Assembly: GCA_937960465.1 (NCBI GenBank) | Contig: CALGPO010000032.1 | Span: 1 to 35,451, forward strand | DNA: 35,451 nucleotides | Reading direction: 5' to 3' | Source: an uncultured bacterium | Lineage (GTDB): Bacteria > Nitrospirota > Thermodesulfovibrionia > Thermodesulfovibrionales > Dissulfurispiraceae | Shown: positions 1 to 7,792 of the stretch, piece after piece | How positions within the stretch are numbered: position 1 is the first letter of the stretch | How the letters are laid out: each line of letters begins with the position of its first letter | Translations under genes and position numbers: made by a program | The notes under the pieces: model-generated | What the model was told of the DNA's origin: nothing | The model's database searches: none | What the model saw: the letters and a program-made list of their open reading frames with translations, nothing else

Positions 1-939
1 AAATATTTCCCTGTTCCAGAATATAAATACAAGGTTAAGAGCGGAGAAATTAACGAGGATATATACGGAGAAGAAAAAGCAAGGGAGTTTTTGCCTACAT
101 ACGAAAAACTTGTAAAGCAGTATAGAATTAAACTTTGTCAGGACAAAGCAGATAGTTTTCTTGATAAATGGTATTCACAGCATATAAGAGATGAAATTCA
201 ATTCGTATTTGACGAGATAAAGAAAATCAAAAATGCAGATACGAAAAAAATTGTCAGCATAATCCTGAGTAGGACTATTCGCTCATGCAGGGCAACAACA
301 CACTCGGATTTAGCAACACTCAAAGAGCCGATAACGACAACTTATTACTGTGCAAAGCATGGAAAGGTTTGCAAGCCACTTTTTTCAATCCTTAAGTGGT
401 GGAGGACATATTCTAAAGATACTATAAATCGTCTTAAGCAGTTTGATAAACTAAGAACGGATACATTTCAAATCTGTTTGACCGGGGACAGCAGGACCAT
501 TGATATTTTCAAGGAAATAGAAAAGAAAAATATTGCATTTGCAGAGTTAGTGCGGAAACAAAAAATCAAAGGCATCTTTTCATCACCACCTTATGTTGGG
601 TTAATTGACTATCATGAGCAGCACGCTTATGCATACGACCTTTTTGGTTTTAAACGGCAAGATGATTTAGAAATAGGTCCGCTTTTCAAAGGACAAGGAC
701 CGCAGGCAAGGCAAAGCTATATAGAGGGGATAGTCGCTGTTCTTAATAACTGTAAGCAGTATTTAGTTGATGATTATAATATTTTTCTTGTTGCCAATGA
801 CAAATATAATATGTATCCGACGATTGCAGAAAAAGCAGGAATGCAGATTGTAAATCGGTATAAGAGGCCGGTTTTAAACCGCATGGAAAAAGATAAAGGC
901 GCATATTCAGAAATTATTTTTCATTTAAAGGGGAAGTAA
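1..939 (+). CDS. DNA methyltransferase of a type II restriction-modification system (5' end missing)
   Basis: The reading frame is open from base 1, so the true start lies left of the window. The first in-frame TTG at 91 is not a credible start, because coding-like sequence (KYFPVPEYKYKVK) continues upstream of it. The visible part is the C-terminal portion of a site-specific amino-methyltransferase. The catalytic motif IV SSPPY (about 590-604) is followed by a tract (DYHEQHAYAYDLFGF) typical of SPPY-type N4-cytosine or N6-adenine methylases. The SAM-binding FxGxG motif is not seen and is presumably in the missing part. It methylates the host sites that the next gene would otherwise cut. It stops two bases before the endonuclease start, so the two are co-transcribed. 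Base composition is visibly more AT-rich than in the genes from ruvB onward, which suggests horizontal acquisition. Base specificity cannot be read from this fragment. Confidence 0.8.
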   Translation, partial: KYFPVPEYKYKVKSGEINEDIYGEEKAREFLPTYEKLVKQYRIKLCQDKADSFLDKWYSQHIRDEIQFVFDEIKKIKNADTKKIVSIILSRTIRSCRATTHSDLATLKEPITTTYYCAKHGKVCKPLFSILKWWRTYSKDTINRLKQFDKLRTDTFQICLTGDSRTIDIFKEIEKKNIAFAELVRKQKIKGIFSSPPYVGLIDYHEQHAYAYDLFGFKRQDDLEIGPLFKGQGPQARQSYIEGIVAVLNNCKQYLVDDYNIFLVANDKYNMYPTIAEKAGMQIVNRYKRPVLNRMEKDKGAYSEIIFHLKGK

Positions 940-941
940 GC

Positions 942-2000
942 ATGGCACTATCTCAAGATAAAATTGAAAGAATATCGCTTGAGGTAATAAAAGTTTTATT
1001 CGCTTGCTTTGATAACTTTCCTGAAGATGCGGCAAATAACCGTAATGCTCCATTTCATAAAGCTTTCCTAAATGCTTTTGCAGATAAGTTCCAAGATAAA
1101 GTTTCTAATATTCCATTCTTCATCAGTTTGAGTAGTTGGCTTCAAGGATTGAATACTACACTTGGACAAGCTTTTTTTGAAAATGTAGCACACATATTAA
1201 GTAATGGTGAAAAGCGAGAATATACATCCAAAAAACTTGGAAATTTATCTGTCACAAAACAGCAGAAAGAAGCAGTTAACAGTATCATAACCGAATTGAG
1301 TACAGCTAACGCATTGCCAAATCTTAATAGCGAAAATCAAAAATTATTTATAAATGAATCCGGTGACCTTGTTAGCGCTATTGATTTTTCGGTAGATGTT
1401 TTTTTTGAAGATGCCGAACAGATTACTGCTATAGAATTAAAGTCAGTTAGACCAAACTCCGGCGAGATGAGAGGTGAAAAACAAAAAATACTTGAGGGCA
1501 AAGCAGCATTGTTTAAAAAATTTCAAGGTAAAAAAATAAAGTTTTTTATAGGATTTCCTTTTGACCCTACAAATGAAGAATCAGAAACCGGCTACGATAA
1601 AACCAGATTTCTTGGCTCAATTATTAATATGAACAAATTTTTTGCTGCAGATGAGGTATTATTAGCAAGTGAATTATGGGACTTCTTATCGGGTGAAGCA
1701 TCAACAATGGAGCAGTTGTTACAAATTATCAATGCCATAGCCACTACAGAGTTTCTATCTAAATACAACTTTTTAAATGAGCATAAGAACAAACTACAGA
1801 ATATTGAGTTATATAAACAAACATTAAGAGAATGGAATCTTTATTCAGAGTTAAAGTTGGTGAGTAATGAAACATCCATTAGAGAAAAAATTGGGTTCGA
1901 CAAAAAACTTAATAGAGTTTTCAATCAGTTAATATTTAAAAATGGTGAATACAATTTTGACAGATATAATGTTCTTAATAATCTTTTGTTGGGAAGTTAA
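942..2000 (+). CDS. Type II restriction endonuclease, TdeIII-like
   Basis: The protein has 352 residues. It resembles the TdeIII family of type II endonucleases in length, in an N-terminal helical part with NTTLGQAFFENVAHILSNGE (about 71-90), and in a PD-(D/E)xK-type core with D152 and E165-L-K167. TdeIII itself is reported to recognise GGNCC; whether this enzyme does is inference. A Shine-Dalgarno-like AAGGGGAAG precedes the ATG at 942, and the gene follows the methylase by two bases. It ends three bases before ruvB, an unusual place for a restriction gene and consistent with insertion just upstream of ruvB. It is AT-rich, like the methylase. A fragment of this gene with a large internal deletion is found at 22529-22609. 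Confidence 0.75.
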   Translation: MALSQDKIERISLEVIKVLFACFDNFPEDAANNRNAPFHKAFLNAFADKFQDKVSNIPFFISLSSWLQGLNTTLGQAFFENVAHILSNGEKREYTSKKLGNLSVTKQQKEAVNSIITELSTANALPNLNSENQKLFINESGDLVSAIDFSVDVFFEDAEQITAIELKSVRPNSGEMRGEKQKILEGKAALFKKFQGKKIKFFIGFPFDPTNEESETGYDKTRFLGSIINMNKFFAADEVLLASELWDFLSGEASTMEQLLQIINAIATTEFLSKYNFLNEHKNKLQNIELYKQTLREWNLYSELKLVSNETSIREKIGFDKKLNRVFNQLIFKNGEYNFDRYNVLNNLLLGS

Positions 2001-2003
2001 CTC

Positions 2004-3026
2004 ATGCGTATAGAAGATAAAGAAATACATACCCTTTCTCCTGAAGTAAGCCAGGAAGAACTGACATATGAGATAAACCTCAGACCCCGCTCGCTCGATG
2101 AGTTTATAGGGCAGGAGCGGATAAAGGAAAACCTGAAAGTATTCATTGCCGCAACACGCCTCAGAAAGGAACCCCTCGACCACGTGCTTTTCTGCGGCCC
2201 TCCCGGGCTTGGAAAGACTACCCTTGCCACAATAATAGCCAATGAACTTATGGTGAACATAAAGACCACATCAGGGCCTGTTCTCGAAAGGCCGGGTGAC
2301 CTTGCTGCCATACTTACCAATCTCTCTGACAGGGATATCCTGTTTATAGATGAAATCCACAGATTGCCTCGAATTGTGGAAGAGGTGCTGTATCCGGCAA
2401 TGGAGGATTATAAGCTCGACATAATCATAGGACAGGGGCCAAATGCAAGGACGTTGAAATTAAATCTCCCGAGATTTACCCTTATAGGTGCAACAACGAG
2501 GACAGGACTTCTGACATCGCCATTGAGGGACAGGTTCGGAGTCATATGCAGGCTCGAGTTTTATAATCCTGAAGAGTTGAAGGAGATAGTAAACCGCTCT
2601 GCGCATCTGCTCGAGATAGAGATAAAGGGTGATGCTGCTATAGAGATTGCAAAGAGATCCCGCGGCACACCAAGGATTGCAAACAGACTTTTAAAGAGGG
2701 TGAGGGATTTTGCACAGGTAAAGGGTGATGGAATCATCGATATGAATATAACAAAGGATGCCCTTCATGCCTTAAATGTAGATGTCCTCGGCCTCGACGA
2801 GATTGACAGAAAGCTCATTCTCACAATAATAGAAAAATTCAGTGGAGGTCCTGCCGGAATAGATGCCATCGCTGCATCTTTAAGAGAAGACAGGGAGACG
2901 ATAGAGGATGTGTATGAGCCTTATCTCTTGCAGGAAGGCTTAATCGAAAGGACATCGAGGGGGAGGCTTGCCACCAGGCTGGCGTATGAGCATTTGGGGA
3001 AGAGTCTGCCGCAGGGATTATTTTAG
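2004..3026 (+). CDS. ruvB: Holliday junction branch-migration ATPase RuvB
   Basis: RuvB is the hexameric AAA+ motor that, with RuvA, drives branch migration of Holliday junctions in recombinational repair. The 340-residue length is typical. Walker [10 protein letters not shown] lies at about 65-73 and Walker B with DEIHR at about 116-120. The sensor region ([19 protein letters not shown]) is present, as is the C-terminal winged helix with [10 protein letters not shown]. The ATG at 2004 gives the conserved N-terminus. No ruvA or ruvC lies to its left within the window; the restriction-modification pair occupies that place. It leads a plus-strand operon, with queH starting two bases after its stop. 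Confidence 0.97.
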   Translation: MRIEDKEIHTLSPEVSQEELTYEINLRPRSLDEFIGQERIKENLKVFIAATRLRKEPLDHVLFCGPPGLGKTTLATIIANELMVNIKTTSGPVLERPGDLAAILTNLSDRDILFIDEIHRLPRIVEEVLYPAMEDYKLDIIIGQGPNARTLKLNLPRFTLIGATTRTGLLTSPLRDRFGVICRLEFYNPEELKEIVNRSAHLLEIEIKGDAAIEIAKRSRGTPRIANRLLKRVRDFAQVKGDGIIDMNITKDALHALNVDVLGLDEIDRKLILTIIEKFSGGPAGIDAIAASLREDRETIEDVYEPYLLQEGLIERTSRGRLATRLAYEHLGKSLPQGLF

Positions 3027-3028
3027 AA

Positions 3029-3571
3029 GTGAAATTGCTGATGCATATATGTTGTGCCAATTGTGCCCTGTATCCTTTGACTGTTATCAAGCAGAGGGAT
3101 ATCGACGTGAAAGGCCTCTGGTTTAATCCGAATATCCATCCATTGACAGAATACAAAAGCAGACTGGATGCCTTAAAAAAACTTGAAACTCTGTGGAATC
3201 TAAATATTGAATATGTTGATTACTATGGATTAAAGGAATATCTAAGGAATGTGGTTGGCAATGAAGATAATCGATGCGAATATTGCTACTCTGTCAGATT
3301 AGAGGAAACTGCTAAAATGGCCAGAGATATTAATGCCGATGCCTTTACTACATCATTATTGGTGAGCCCTTACCAGAAATTTGATATGATTATAGATATA
3401 GGCAGGATGATGCAGGAACGGTATTCCGTGGAGTTTTTTATCGAGGACTTCAGGAATTGGTTTAATGAGGGCAGGAGGATGTCGAAGGAACTGGAACTCT
3501 ATAGGCAGAAGTATTGCGGGTGCATATATTCGGAAATGGAGCGATATGGACAGTATACAGCACATAGGTAG
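3029..3571 (+). CDS. queH: Epoxyqueuosine reductase QueH (DUF208)
   Basis: QueH reduces epoxyqueuosine to queuosine in tRNA, the last step of queuosine synthesis, and is the non-orthologous counterpart of the cobalamin-dependent QueG. The 180-residue protein has the family's cysteines: CC at 8-9 and C12 in HICCANC, C83 and C86 in NRCEYCYSVR, and C163/C165 in YCGCIYS. These form the Fe-S and redox sites. The start is GTG at 3029, two bases after the ruvB stop; it places the HICC motif at residues 6-9, as usual. It sits in the same operon as queA, the preceding step of the pathway, so the pathway logic is clear. It overlaps the next gene by 26 bp. Confidence 0.93.
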   Translation: MKLLMHICCANCALYPLTVIKQRDIDVKGLWFNPNIHPLTEYKSRLDALKKLETLWNLNIEYVDYYGLKEYLRNVVGNEDNRCEYCYSVRLEETAKMARDINADAFTTSLLVSPYQKFDMIIDIGRMMQERYSVEFFIEDFRNWFNEGRRMSKELELYRQKYCGCIYSEMERYGQYTAHR

Positions 3572-3770
3572 GTTTTTAATAATTATAGGTATTGTTATTG
3601 CTGCCATAGGTGGTCTGTTGATGCTTTCTGGGAAGATTCCATGGCTCGGCAGACTTCCAGGAGATATAGTAATACAGAGGAAGAACTTCACATTCTATTT
3701 CCCGCTGGCAACAAGTATACTCGTAAGCCTTTTATTAACACTTATATTCTGGATTGTAGGGAGGAGATGA
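3546..3770 (+). CDS. DUF2905 small membrane protein
   Basis: This is a 74-residue protein with two predicted membrane segments: FLIIIGIVIAAIGGLLML near the N-terminus and PLATSILVSLLLTLIFWIVG at the C-terminus. They flank a short loop with GKIPWLGRLPGDIVIQRKNF, the conserved signature of DUF2905. I chose the ATG at 3546 because a GGAG lies just upstream and the family starts close to the first helix. A longer frame opening at 3465 would overlap queH without adding conserved sequence. It overlaps queH by 26 bp and spoIID by an ATGA, indicating translational coupling. Function is unknown. Confidence 0.85.
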   Translation: MDSIQHIGRFLIIIGIVIAAIGGLLMLSGKIPWLGRLPGDIVIQRKNFTFYFPLATSILVSLLLTLIFWIVGRR

Positions 3771-4840
3771 TGAATATCGGAACAGCAGAGCAGCAGCGCA
3801 ACAGAGCAGAAGCTGCACTATGGAATAAATTATTCCTTAAAAAACTACTACGCTACTGCACTACTGCGCTTATTTCACTATTCACTATTCACTGTTTTCT
3901 ATTCACTGCTTACGCCGAGACCACCATAAGGGTATTGCTTGTTGACGGCAAGAATACAAAGCTTCCCAAAAAGGGTGAAAAGATTGAAAGGTTCGGCAAT
4001 GCAAAGGGAGAAGTGCTTTTGAGCGGACTGAAGTATTCAGGTTCTATAGAGGTCTGGAAAGGAGAAAATGGTCTTTACATTGTAAATGAGGTGCCGCTTG
4101 AGGATTATATAAAAGGCGTTGTCGCCGGAGAGGTGGGAAATAGCTGGGATATAGAGGCGCTAAAGGCGCAGGCTGTTGTTGCGAGGACATATGCCCTGTA
4201 TCAAAAGCTGCATAACGGTAAAATGCCGTATGACCTTACATCATCAGTCCTTCACCAGGTTTACAGAAGCGGCAATATACCGGAAAATATAGCTAAGGCG
4301 GTTAATGATACAAGAGGCGAGATATTGACATACGAAGGCAAGCCGATAATCGCATACTATCATTCCACAAGCGGCGGCATGACAGAAGACCCTGCCGAGG
4401 TGTTTGGAAAGAGTTATCCGTATTTGAAGCCAGTGGAGACGAGTTGCGAACTATCTCCTTATTTTATGTGGGAGAAACGCATACCCGTGTCCGAAATTGA
4501 GCGGGCATCAAATGTGACAGGCATAAAAGAGATTATGATAGATGATCTGACGGTTTCCAACCGTGCGAGGGATTTTAGGATTATTACAGAGAACGGTGAA
4601 CATAAAATTCCTGCCAGGGAATTAAGGAAGAGCCTCGGCTGGGACAGACTGCCGAGCACTATGATAACAAATATTGCAAAGGATGAGGATTTCTACATAT
4701 TCGAGGGCAGGGGCTATGGGCATGGTGTTGGGATGTGCCAGTGGAGTGCCCTCGCCATGGCAAAGAAGGGAATGAGTTACAGGGATATATTGTCTAAATT
4801 TTATCCTGGTACTGTCATAGAGTTATATGAGAACCGCTGA
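3767..4840 (+). CDS. SpoIID/LytB domain protein with a heptamer-encoded signal peptide
   Basis: The 357-residue exported protein is of the SpoIID/LytB family. These are amidase-enhancer or lytic-transglycosylase-type proteins that act on peptidoglycan stripped of peptides; they occur in non-sporulating bacteria too. The conserved core includes NEVPLEDYIKGVVAGEVGNS, WDIEALKAQAVVARTYAL, HSTSGG and GRGYGHGVGMCQWSA. The ATG at 3767 follows GAGGAG and overlaps the previous stop. The first 50 residues hold a signal peptide (LISLFTIHCFLFTAYA) encoded largely by degenerate 7-bp tandem repeats (3781-3815 and 3844-3913). The last 14 bp overlap queA. Confidence 0.92.
   Translation: MMNIGTAEQQRNRAEAALWNKLFLKKLLRYCTTALISLFTIHCFLFTAYAETTIRVLLVDGKNTKLPKKGEKIERFGNAKGEVLLSGLKYSGSIEVWKGENGLYIVNEVPLEDYIKGVVAGEVGNSWDIEALKAQAVVARTYALYQKLHNGKMPYDLTSSVLHQVYRSGNIPENIAKAVNDTRGEILTYEGKPIIAYYHSTSGGMTEDPAEVFGKSYPYLKPVETSCELSPYFMWEKRIPVSEIERASNVTGIKEIMIDDLTVSNRARDFRIITENGEHKIPARELRKSLGWDRLPSTMITNIAKDEDFYIFEGRGYGHGVGMCQWSALAMAKKGMSYRDILSKFYPGTVIELYENR
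3781..3913 (+). repeat. Two heptamer arrays encoding the SpoIID leader
   Basis: Bases 3781-3815 read as five 7-bp units (AACAGCA, GAGCAGC, AGCGCAA, CAGAGCA, GAAGCTG). Bases 3844-3913 read as ten units, including TATTCAC three times plus TGTTTTC and TGCTTAC. The frame shifts by one base per unit, so the array is read in all three phases and yields a hydrophobic stretch used as the signal peptide. Confidence 0.7.
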
Positions 4841-5912
4841 CTTTGATTTTCACCTGCCAAATGATTTAATTGCATTAAGACCTTCGGAAAAACGGGATAA
4901 TTCAAAGCTCCTCGTCCTGCACAGGGATGGGAGCATCGAGCACAGGAGGTTTTTTGATATTGTCGAATACCTGAAGGAAGGGGATATGCTTATACTTAAC
5001 AACACAAAGGTATTCCCTGCAAGGATTATTGCAACAAAACCTTCAGGCGGGAAGATCGATGTTCTGCTCATTAAGGATACAAATGAGGATAGTACATGGG
5101 AGATAATGTGCAGGGGCAGGTTTAATGGCGTGGTAACAATTGGTGATGGGGTCAGAGCAGAGGTGTGGACAGAAGAAGTCAAGAGTCAAGAATCAAGAGT
5201 CAGGAGTCAAGAGACAAAAAAGTTTTTAAGATTTTTAAACATCAAGCCGTTAGATGTGCAAGATGTTCTTTGGCAGTATGGCTGTATGCCTTTGCCTCCA
5301 TATATAAACCGCATACCCGACGATGCAGATAAACAGAGGTACCAGACCGTTTATGCAGAACATCAGGGGTCGATAGCTGCCCCAACTGCAGGCCTGCATT
5401 TTACCGAAGAACTCCTCAATAAAATAAAAGATAAAGGGGTATCTGTTGAGGCATTGACACTTCATGTGGGTACCGGTACATTTAGACCCATAAAGGCAGA
5501 GTACTTAGAAGATCACAAAATGGATTCAGAATATTTTGAGATAAAATCATCTCTGGCGAATAAAATGCAGGAGACAAAAGAGTCCGGCGGCAGGCTTATA
5601 GCAGTAGGGACAACAGCAACAAGGGCAATAGAAGCAATGTTTAGTGGTCAGTGGTCAGCAGTCAGCAGTGAAAAGAATATTGCGAATGGTTTGAACAGCT
5701 CTTTAAAAGGCTGCACTGACATCTTTATATATCCCGGATACAAATTCAATGCAGTGGACAGTCTTATAACCAATTTCCATCTCCCGCGTTCCACCCCACT
5801 GATGCTCGTATCTGCATTGAGCGATTTCAAGAAAATATTACATGCTTACAAGGAGGCAATTGCCATGGGTTATAGATTTTTTTCCTATGGTGATGCTATG
5901 CTCATTTTATGA
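4827..5912 (+). CDS. queA: S-adenosylmethionine:tRNA ribosyltransferase-isomerase QueA
   Basis: QueA transfers and isomerises the ribosyl part of SAM onto 7-aminomethyl-7-deazaguanine in tRNA, giving epoxyqueuosine, the substrate of QueH encoded upstream. Family landmarks are present: DFHLPNDLIALRPSEKRD at the N-terminus, NNTKVFPARI, QTVYAEHQGSIAAPTAGLHFT, LHVGTGTFRPI, VGTTATRAIE, IYPGYKF and TNFHLPRSTPLMLVSA. At 361 residues it is somewhat longer than usual because two heptamer arrays are inserted in frame: residues about 117-131 (KSQESRVRSQ) and about 272-281 (SGQWSAVSSE). Both fall between conserved blocks. It overlaps spoIID by 14 bp and the SPOR gene by an ATGA. Confidence 0.96.
   Translation: MRTADFDFHLPNDLIALRPSEKRDNSKLLVLHRDGSIEHRRFFDIVEYLKEGDMLILNNTKVFPARIIATKPSGGKIDVLLIKDTNEDSTWEIMCRGRFNGVVTIGDGVRAEVWTEEVKSQESRVRSQETKKFLRFLNIKPLDVQDVLWQYGCMPLPPYINRIPDDADKQRYQTVYAEHQGSIAAPTAGLHFTEELLNKIKDKGVSVEALTLHVGTGTFRPIKAEYLEDHKMDSEYFEIKSSLANKMQETKESGGRLIAVGTTATRAIEAMFSGQWSAVSSEKNIANGLNSSLKGCTDIFIYPGYKFNAVDSLITNFHLPRSTPLMLVSALSDFKKILHAYKEAIAMGYRFFSYGDAMLIL
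5177..5218 (+). repeat. Heptamer array inside queA (AGTCAAG type)
   Basis: Six consecutive 7-bp units: AGTCAAG, AGTCAAG, AATCAAG, AGTCAGG, AGTCAAG, AGACAAA. The array is in frame and open, adding about 14 polar residues to QueA. Confidence 0.9.
5643..5670 (+). repeat. Heptamer array inside queA (AGTGGTC type)
   Basis: Four consecutive 7-bp units: AGTGGTC, AGTGGTC, AGCAGTC, AGCAGTG. It differs in word from the first queA array 425 bp upstream, so one gene has gained two unrelated arrays. Confidence 0.85.
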
Positions 5913-6667
5913 GGCTTAGAGGACCGGAAAGATCATCTATTTTGCTGCTTGGCAGAAGCACCGTGATTATCGGCGCCATTGTCATAACTGTCCTGAGTTT
6001 TGGAATTGGATACTTCTGGGGATATAAGGGAAGTGATGTTTCCCAAACAGAGGACGATGTTAAAAAAGATACAGGACAGAAGGTAACTGTTCTTCCCGAG
6101 GACAAAAGGGTGCTGGAGACTACTTCGACCACTCCAAAGGAGGCTCCTATAGCACCTTCGATAAAGCCTCCCGAGTTTCCTCAGGAGACCACGCCTCAAA
6201 AATCAGCAGAGCCTGAAAAGGAGGTGCCCAGGGAGCAGAAAACTGCTGAGAGCAAAGCAGATAAAAGCCATGGGGTAGAGATTGCAGAGGACAGGGGCGA
6301 GCAGAAAGAGAAGGTGCAGCCTGCTGAGAGGGCTTTTTCAGATGCTGTCAGGAGTCAAGAGTCAAGAGTCAAAGGGCAAGCATCAGGCGCTCCGCACACC
6401 GCGCTCAACGCAAAACGCAAGGTACCATCAAAGTCCGTAAAACTTTATGCTATACAGTTTGGGGCATTTCCCAGTAAAGAAGGGGCGGAGCATCTCCGGC
6501 AAAGCCTGAGATCAAAGGGTATTAAGGCATACATTGTCAGCAGTACCGAAAGTGATCCCTACTTCAGGGTAAGAGTAGGTGCTTATAAAACCAAGAGAGA
6601 GGCTGATTTGGCAGCAGTATCACTGCAGAAGAGAACAGGAATGCAGAATTTTGTAACGACAAAATAG
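5909..6667 (+). CDS. Membrane-anchored SPOR domain protein
   Basis: The protein has 252 residues. A short cytoplasmic N-terminus precedes one membrane helix at about 15-35 (VIIGAIVITVLSFGIGYFWG). A long Pro/Glu/Lys-rich periplasmic linker follows, and then a C-terminal SPOR domain at about 178-252 (KLYAIQFGAFPSKEGAEHL ... YFRVRVGAYKTKREADLAA). SPOR domains bind glycan strands lacking stem peptides at division septa. This matches the nearby SpoIID protein, which acts on the same kind of glycan. The linker contains heptamer arrays (6347-6374 and 6386-6420). It is the last gene of the ruvB operon and overlaps queA by an ATGA. Confidence 0.88.
   Translation: MRLRGPERSSILLLGRSTVIIGAIVITVLSFGIGYFWGYKGSDVSQTEDDVKKDTGQKVTVLPEDKRVLETTSTTPKEAPIAPSIKPPEFPQETTPQKSAEPEKEVPREQKTAESKADKSHGVEIAEDRGEQKEKVQPAERAFSDAVRSQESRVKGQASGAPHTALNAKRKVPSKSVKLYAIQFGAFPSKEGAEHLRQSLRSKGIKAYIVSSTESDPYFRVRVGAYKTKREADLAAVSLQKRTGMQNFVTTK
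6347..6420 (+). repeat. Two heptamer arrays in the SPOR protein linker
   Basis: Bases 6347-6374 read GTCAGGA, GTCAAGA, GTCAAGA, GTCAAAG, the same word family as the first queA array. Bases 6386-6420 read GGCGCTC, CGCACAC, CGCGCTC, AACGCAA, AACGCAA. Both are translated within the disordered linker. Confidence 0.8.
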
Positions 6668-6674
6668 GTAATAT

Positions 6675-6754
6675 CTAAGTTGAGCGATTTTGTAAGACAG
6701 GCCTGCCTGTGCGTTGCACGCAGACAGGCCTGAATATAGAATCGCTCAATTTAG
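6675..6754. repeat. 80-bp palindromic repeat, copy 1
   Basis: The outer arms CTAAGTTGAGCGATT and AATCGCTCAATTTAG pair with each other. Inside is a second palindrome around TGCGTTGCACGCA flanked by CAGGCCTG on both sides. Full-length identical architecture recurs at 30002-30081 (opposite orientation), and an internally deleted form at 10521-10573. It lies between the SPOR gene and phoH, at the end of an operon. It could fold into a long RNA hairpin and act as a REP/BIME-like or terminator-like element; function is not shown. Confidence 0.9.
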
Positions 6755-6806
6755 GTAATAGGTAATAGGTAATAGTGATAGGTGGAACCATAACCTATAA
6801 CCTATA
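6753..6806 (+). repeat. Heptamer array next to palindrome copy 1
   Basis: AGGTAAT occurs three times in a row starting at 6753, merging with the end of the palindromic repeat. Degenerate units follow, and then two ATAACCT units in inverted sense. The array runs up to the phoH start region and may have replaced its original 5' end. Confidence 0.8.
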
Positions 6807-6808
6807 TT

Positions 6809-7792
6809 TTGGAGGCTTTTACGAGAACTATAGAGATCGAACTGGACGAAGAAAGAGAATATCCTTTTCTTCACGGCGGAATAGACAAGACCCTTAAGGT
6901 TATAGAGAATTCCCTTGGGGTTGCTATCAGTGTCAGGGGCAATAAACTCCTCATCCAGGGAAATGACGGAAATGTTGAAAGGGCGGAGAAGGTAATCCAG
7001 GAAATACGGGAAGTAAATAAAAACGGATACATTCTAAAGTCCGAAGATATAAGCTATGCCATTAAATCCCTGTCAGAAGGCAAAGATATTTCTGTAAGGG
7101 ATCTTTTTAAGGGCAGTATCCCTGTTTCTTCAAAGAAGAGATTTATAATCCCTAAGACAGAAACACAGAGGCAATATATAGACTCGATAAATGAGTACGA
7201 TATAGTCTTCGGCATCGGACCTGCTGGCACCGGCAAGACGTACCTTGCAATGGCAATGGCCATCAATGGCTTTCTCACAAAACAGGTATCGAGGATCGTC
7301 CTTGTAAGACCTGCTGTTGAGGCAGGCGAGAAATTGGGTTTCCTGCCGGGCGACATAGCGGAAAAGGTCAGCCCTTATCTCAGGCCACTGTATGATGCCC
7401 TCTTTGACATGATGGAGATAGATAAGGCATCAAAACTGATAGAGCGTGGCATTATCGAGATAGCACCCCTTGCATTTATGAGGGGAAGGACATTAAACGA
7501 TTCCTTTGTGATCCTTGACGAGGCACAGAACACGACGTCAGAACAGATGAAGATGTACCTGACAAGGCTCGGCTTCGGTTCAAAGACGGTAATTACAGGC
7601 GATATAACGCAGATAGACCTTCCAGCGGGTAGGATGTCGGGGCTTGTCGAGGCATTAAAGATACTCAAAGACGTTGAAGATATAAAGATAGTATACTTTT
7701 CCGAAAGAGATGTTGTCAGACATAGGCTTGTTCAGGAGATTGTAAGGGCATACGAAAGGTATGAAAAACGGGAACCAGAAGAGCAGCAGTAA
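6809..7792 (+). CDS. phoH: PhoH-like ATPase
   Basis: This is a PhoH/YbeZ-family P-loop protein of 327 residues. Walker A is GPAGTGKT at about 138-145 and Walker B ILDEAQN; TGDITQIDLP is also present. The N-terminal KH-like part carries GVAISVRGNKLLIQG. YbeZ works with YbeY in rRNA and RNA metabolism, and ybeY follows two genes later as is usual. The start is uncertain. The only standard in-frame codon is TTG at 6809, which overlaps the GGAGG (6811-6815) expected to be the ribosome binding site. Downstream of that GGAGG there is no ATG or GTG in frame. A heptamer array immediately upstream may have rewritten the start region. Confidence 0.92.
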   Translation: MEAFTRTIEIELDEEREYPFLHGGIDKTLKVIENSLGVAISVRGNKLLIQGNDGNVERAEKVIQEIREVNKNGYILKSEDISYAIKSLSEGKDISVRDLFKGSIPVSSKKRFIIPKTETQRQYIDSINEYDIVFGIGPAGTGKTYLAMAMAINGFLTKQVSRIVLVRPAVEAGEKLGFLPGDIAEKVSPYLRPLYDALFDMMEIDKASKLIERGIIEIAPLAFMRGRTLNDSFVILDEAQNTTSEQMKMYLTRLGFGSKTVITGDITQIDLPAGRMSGLVEALKILKDVEDIKIVYFSERDVVRHRLVQEIVRAYERYEKREPEEQQ

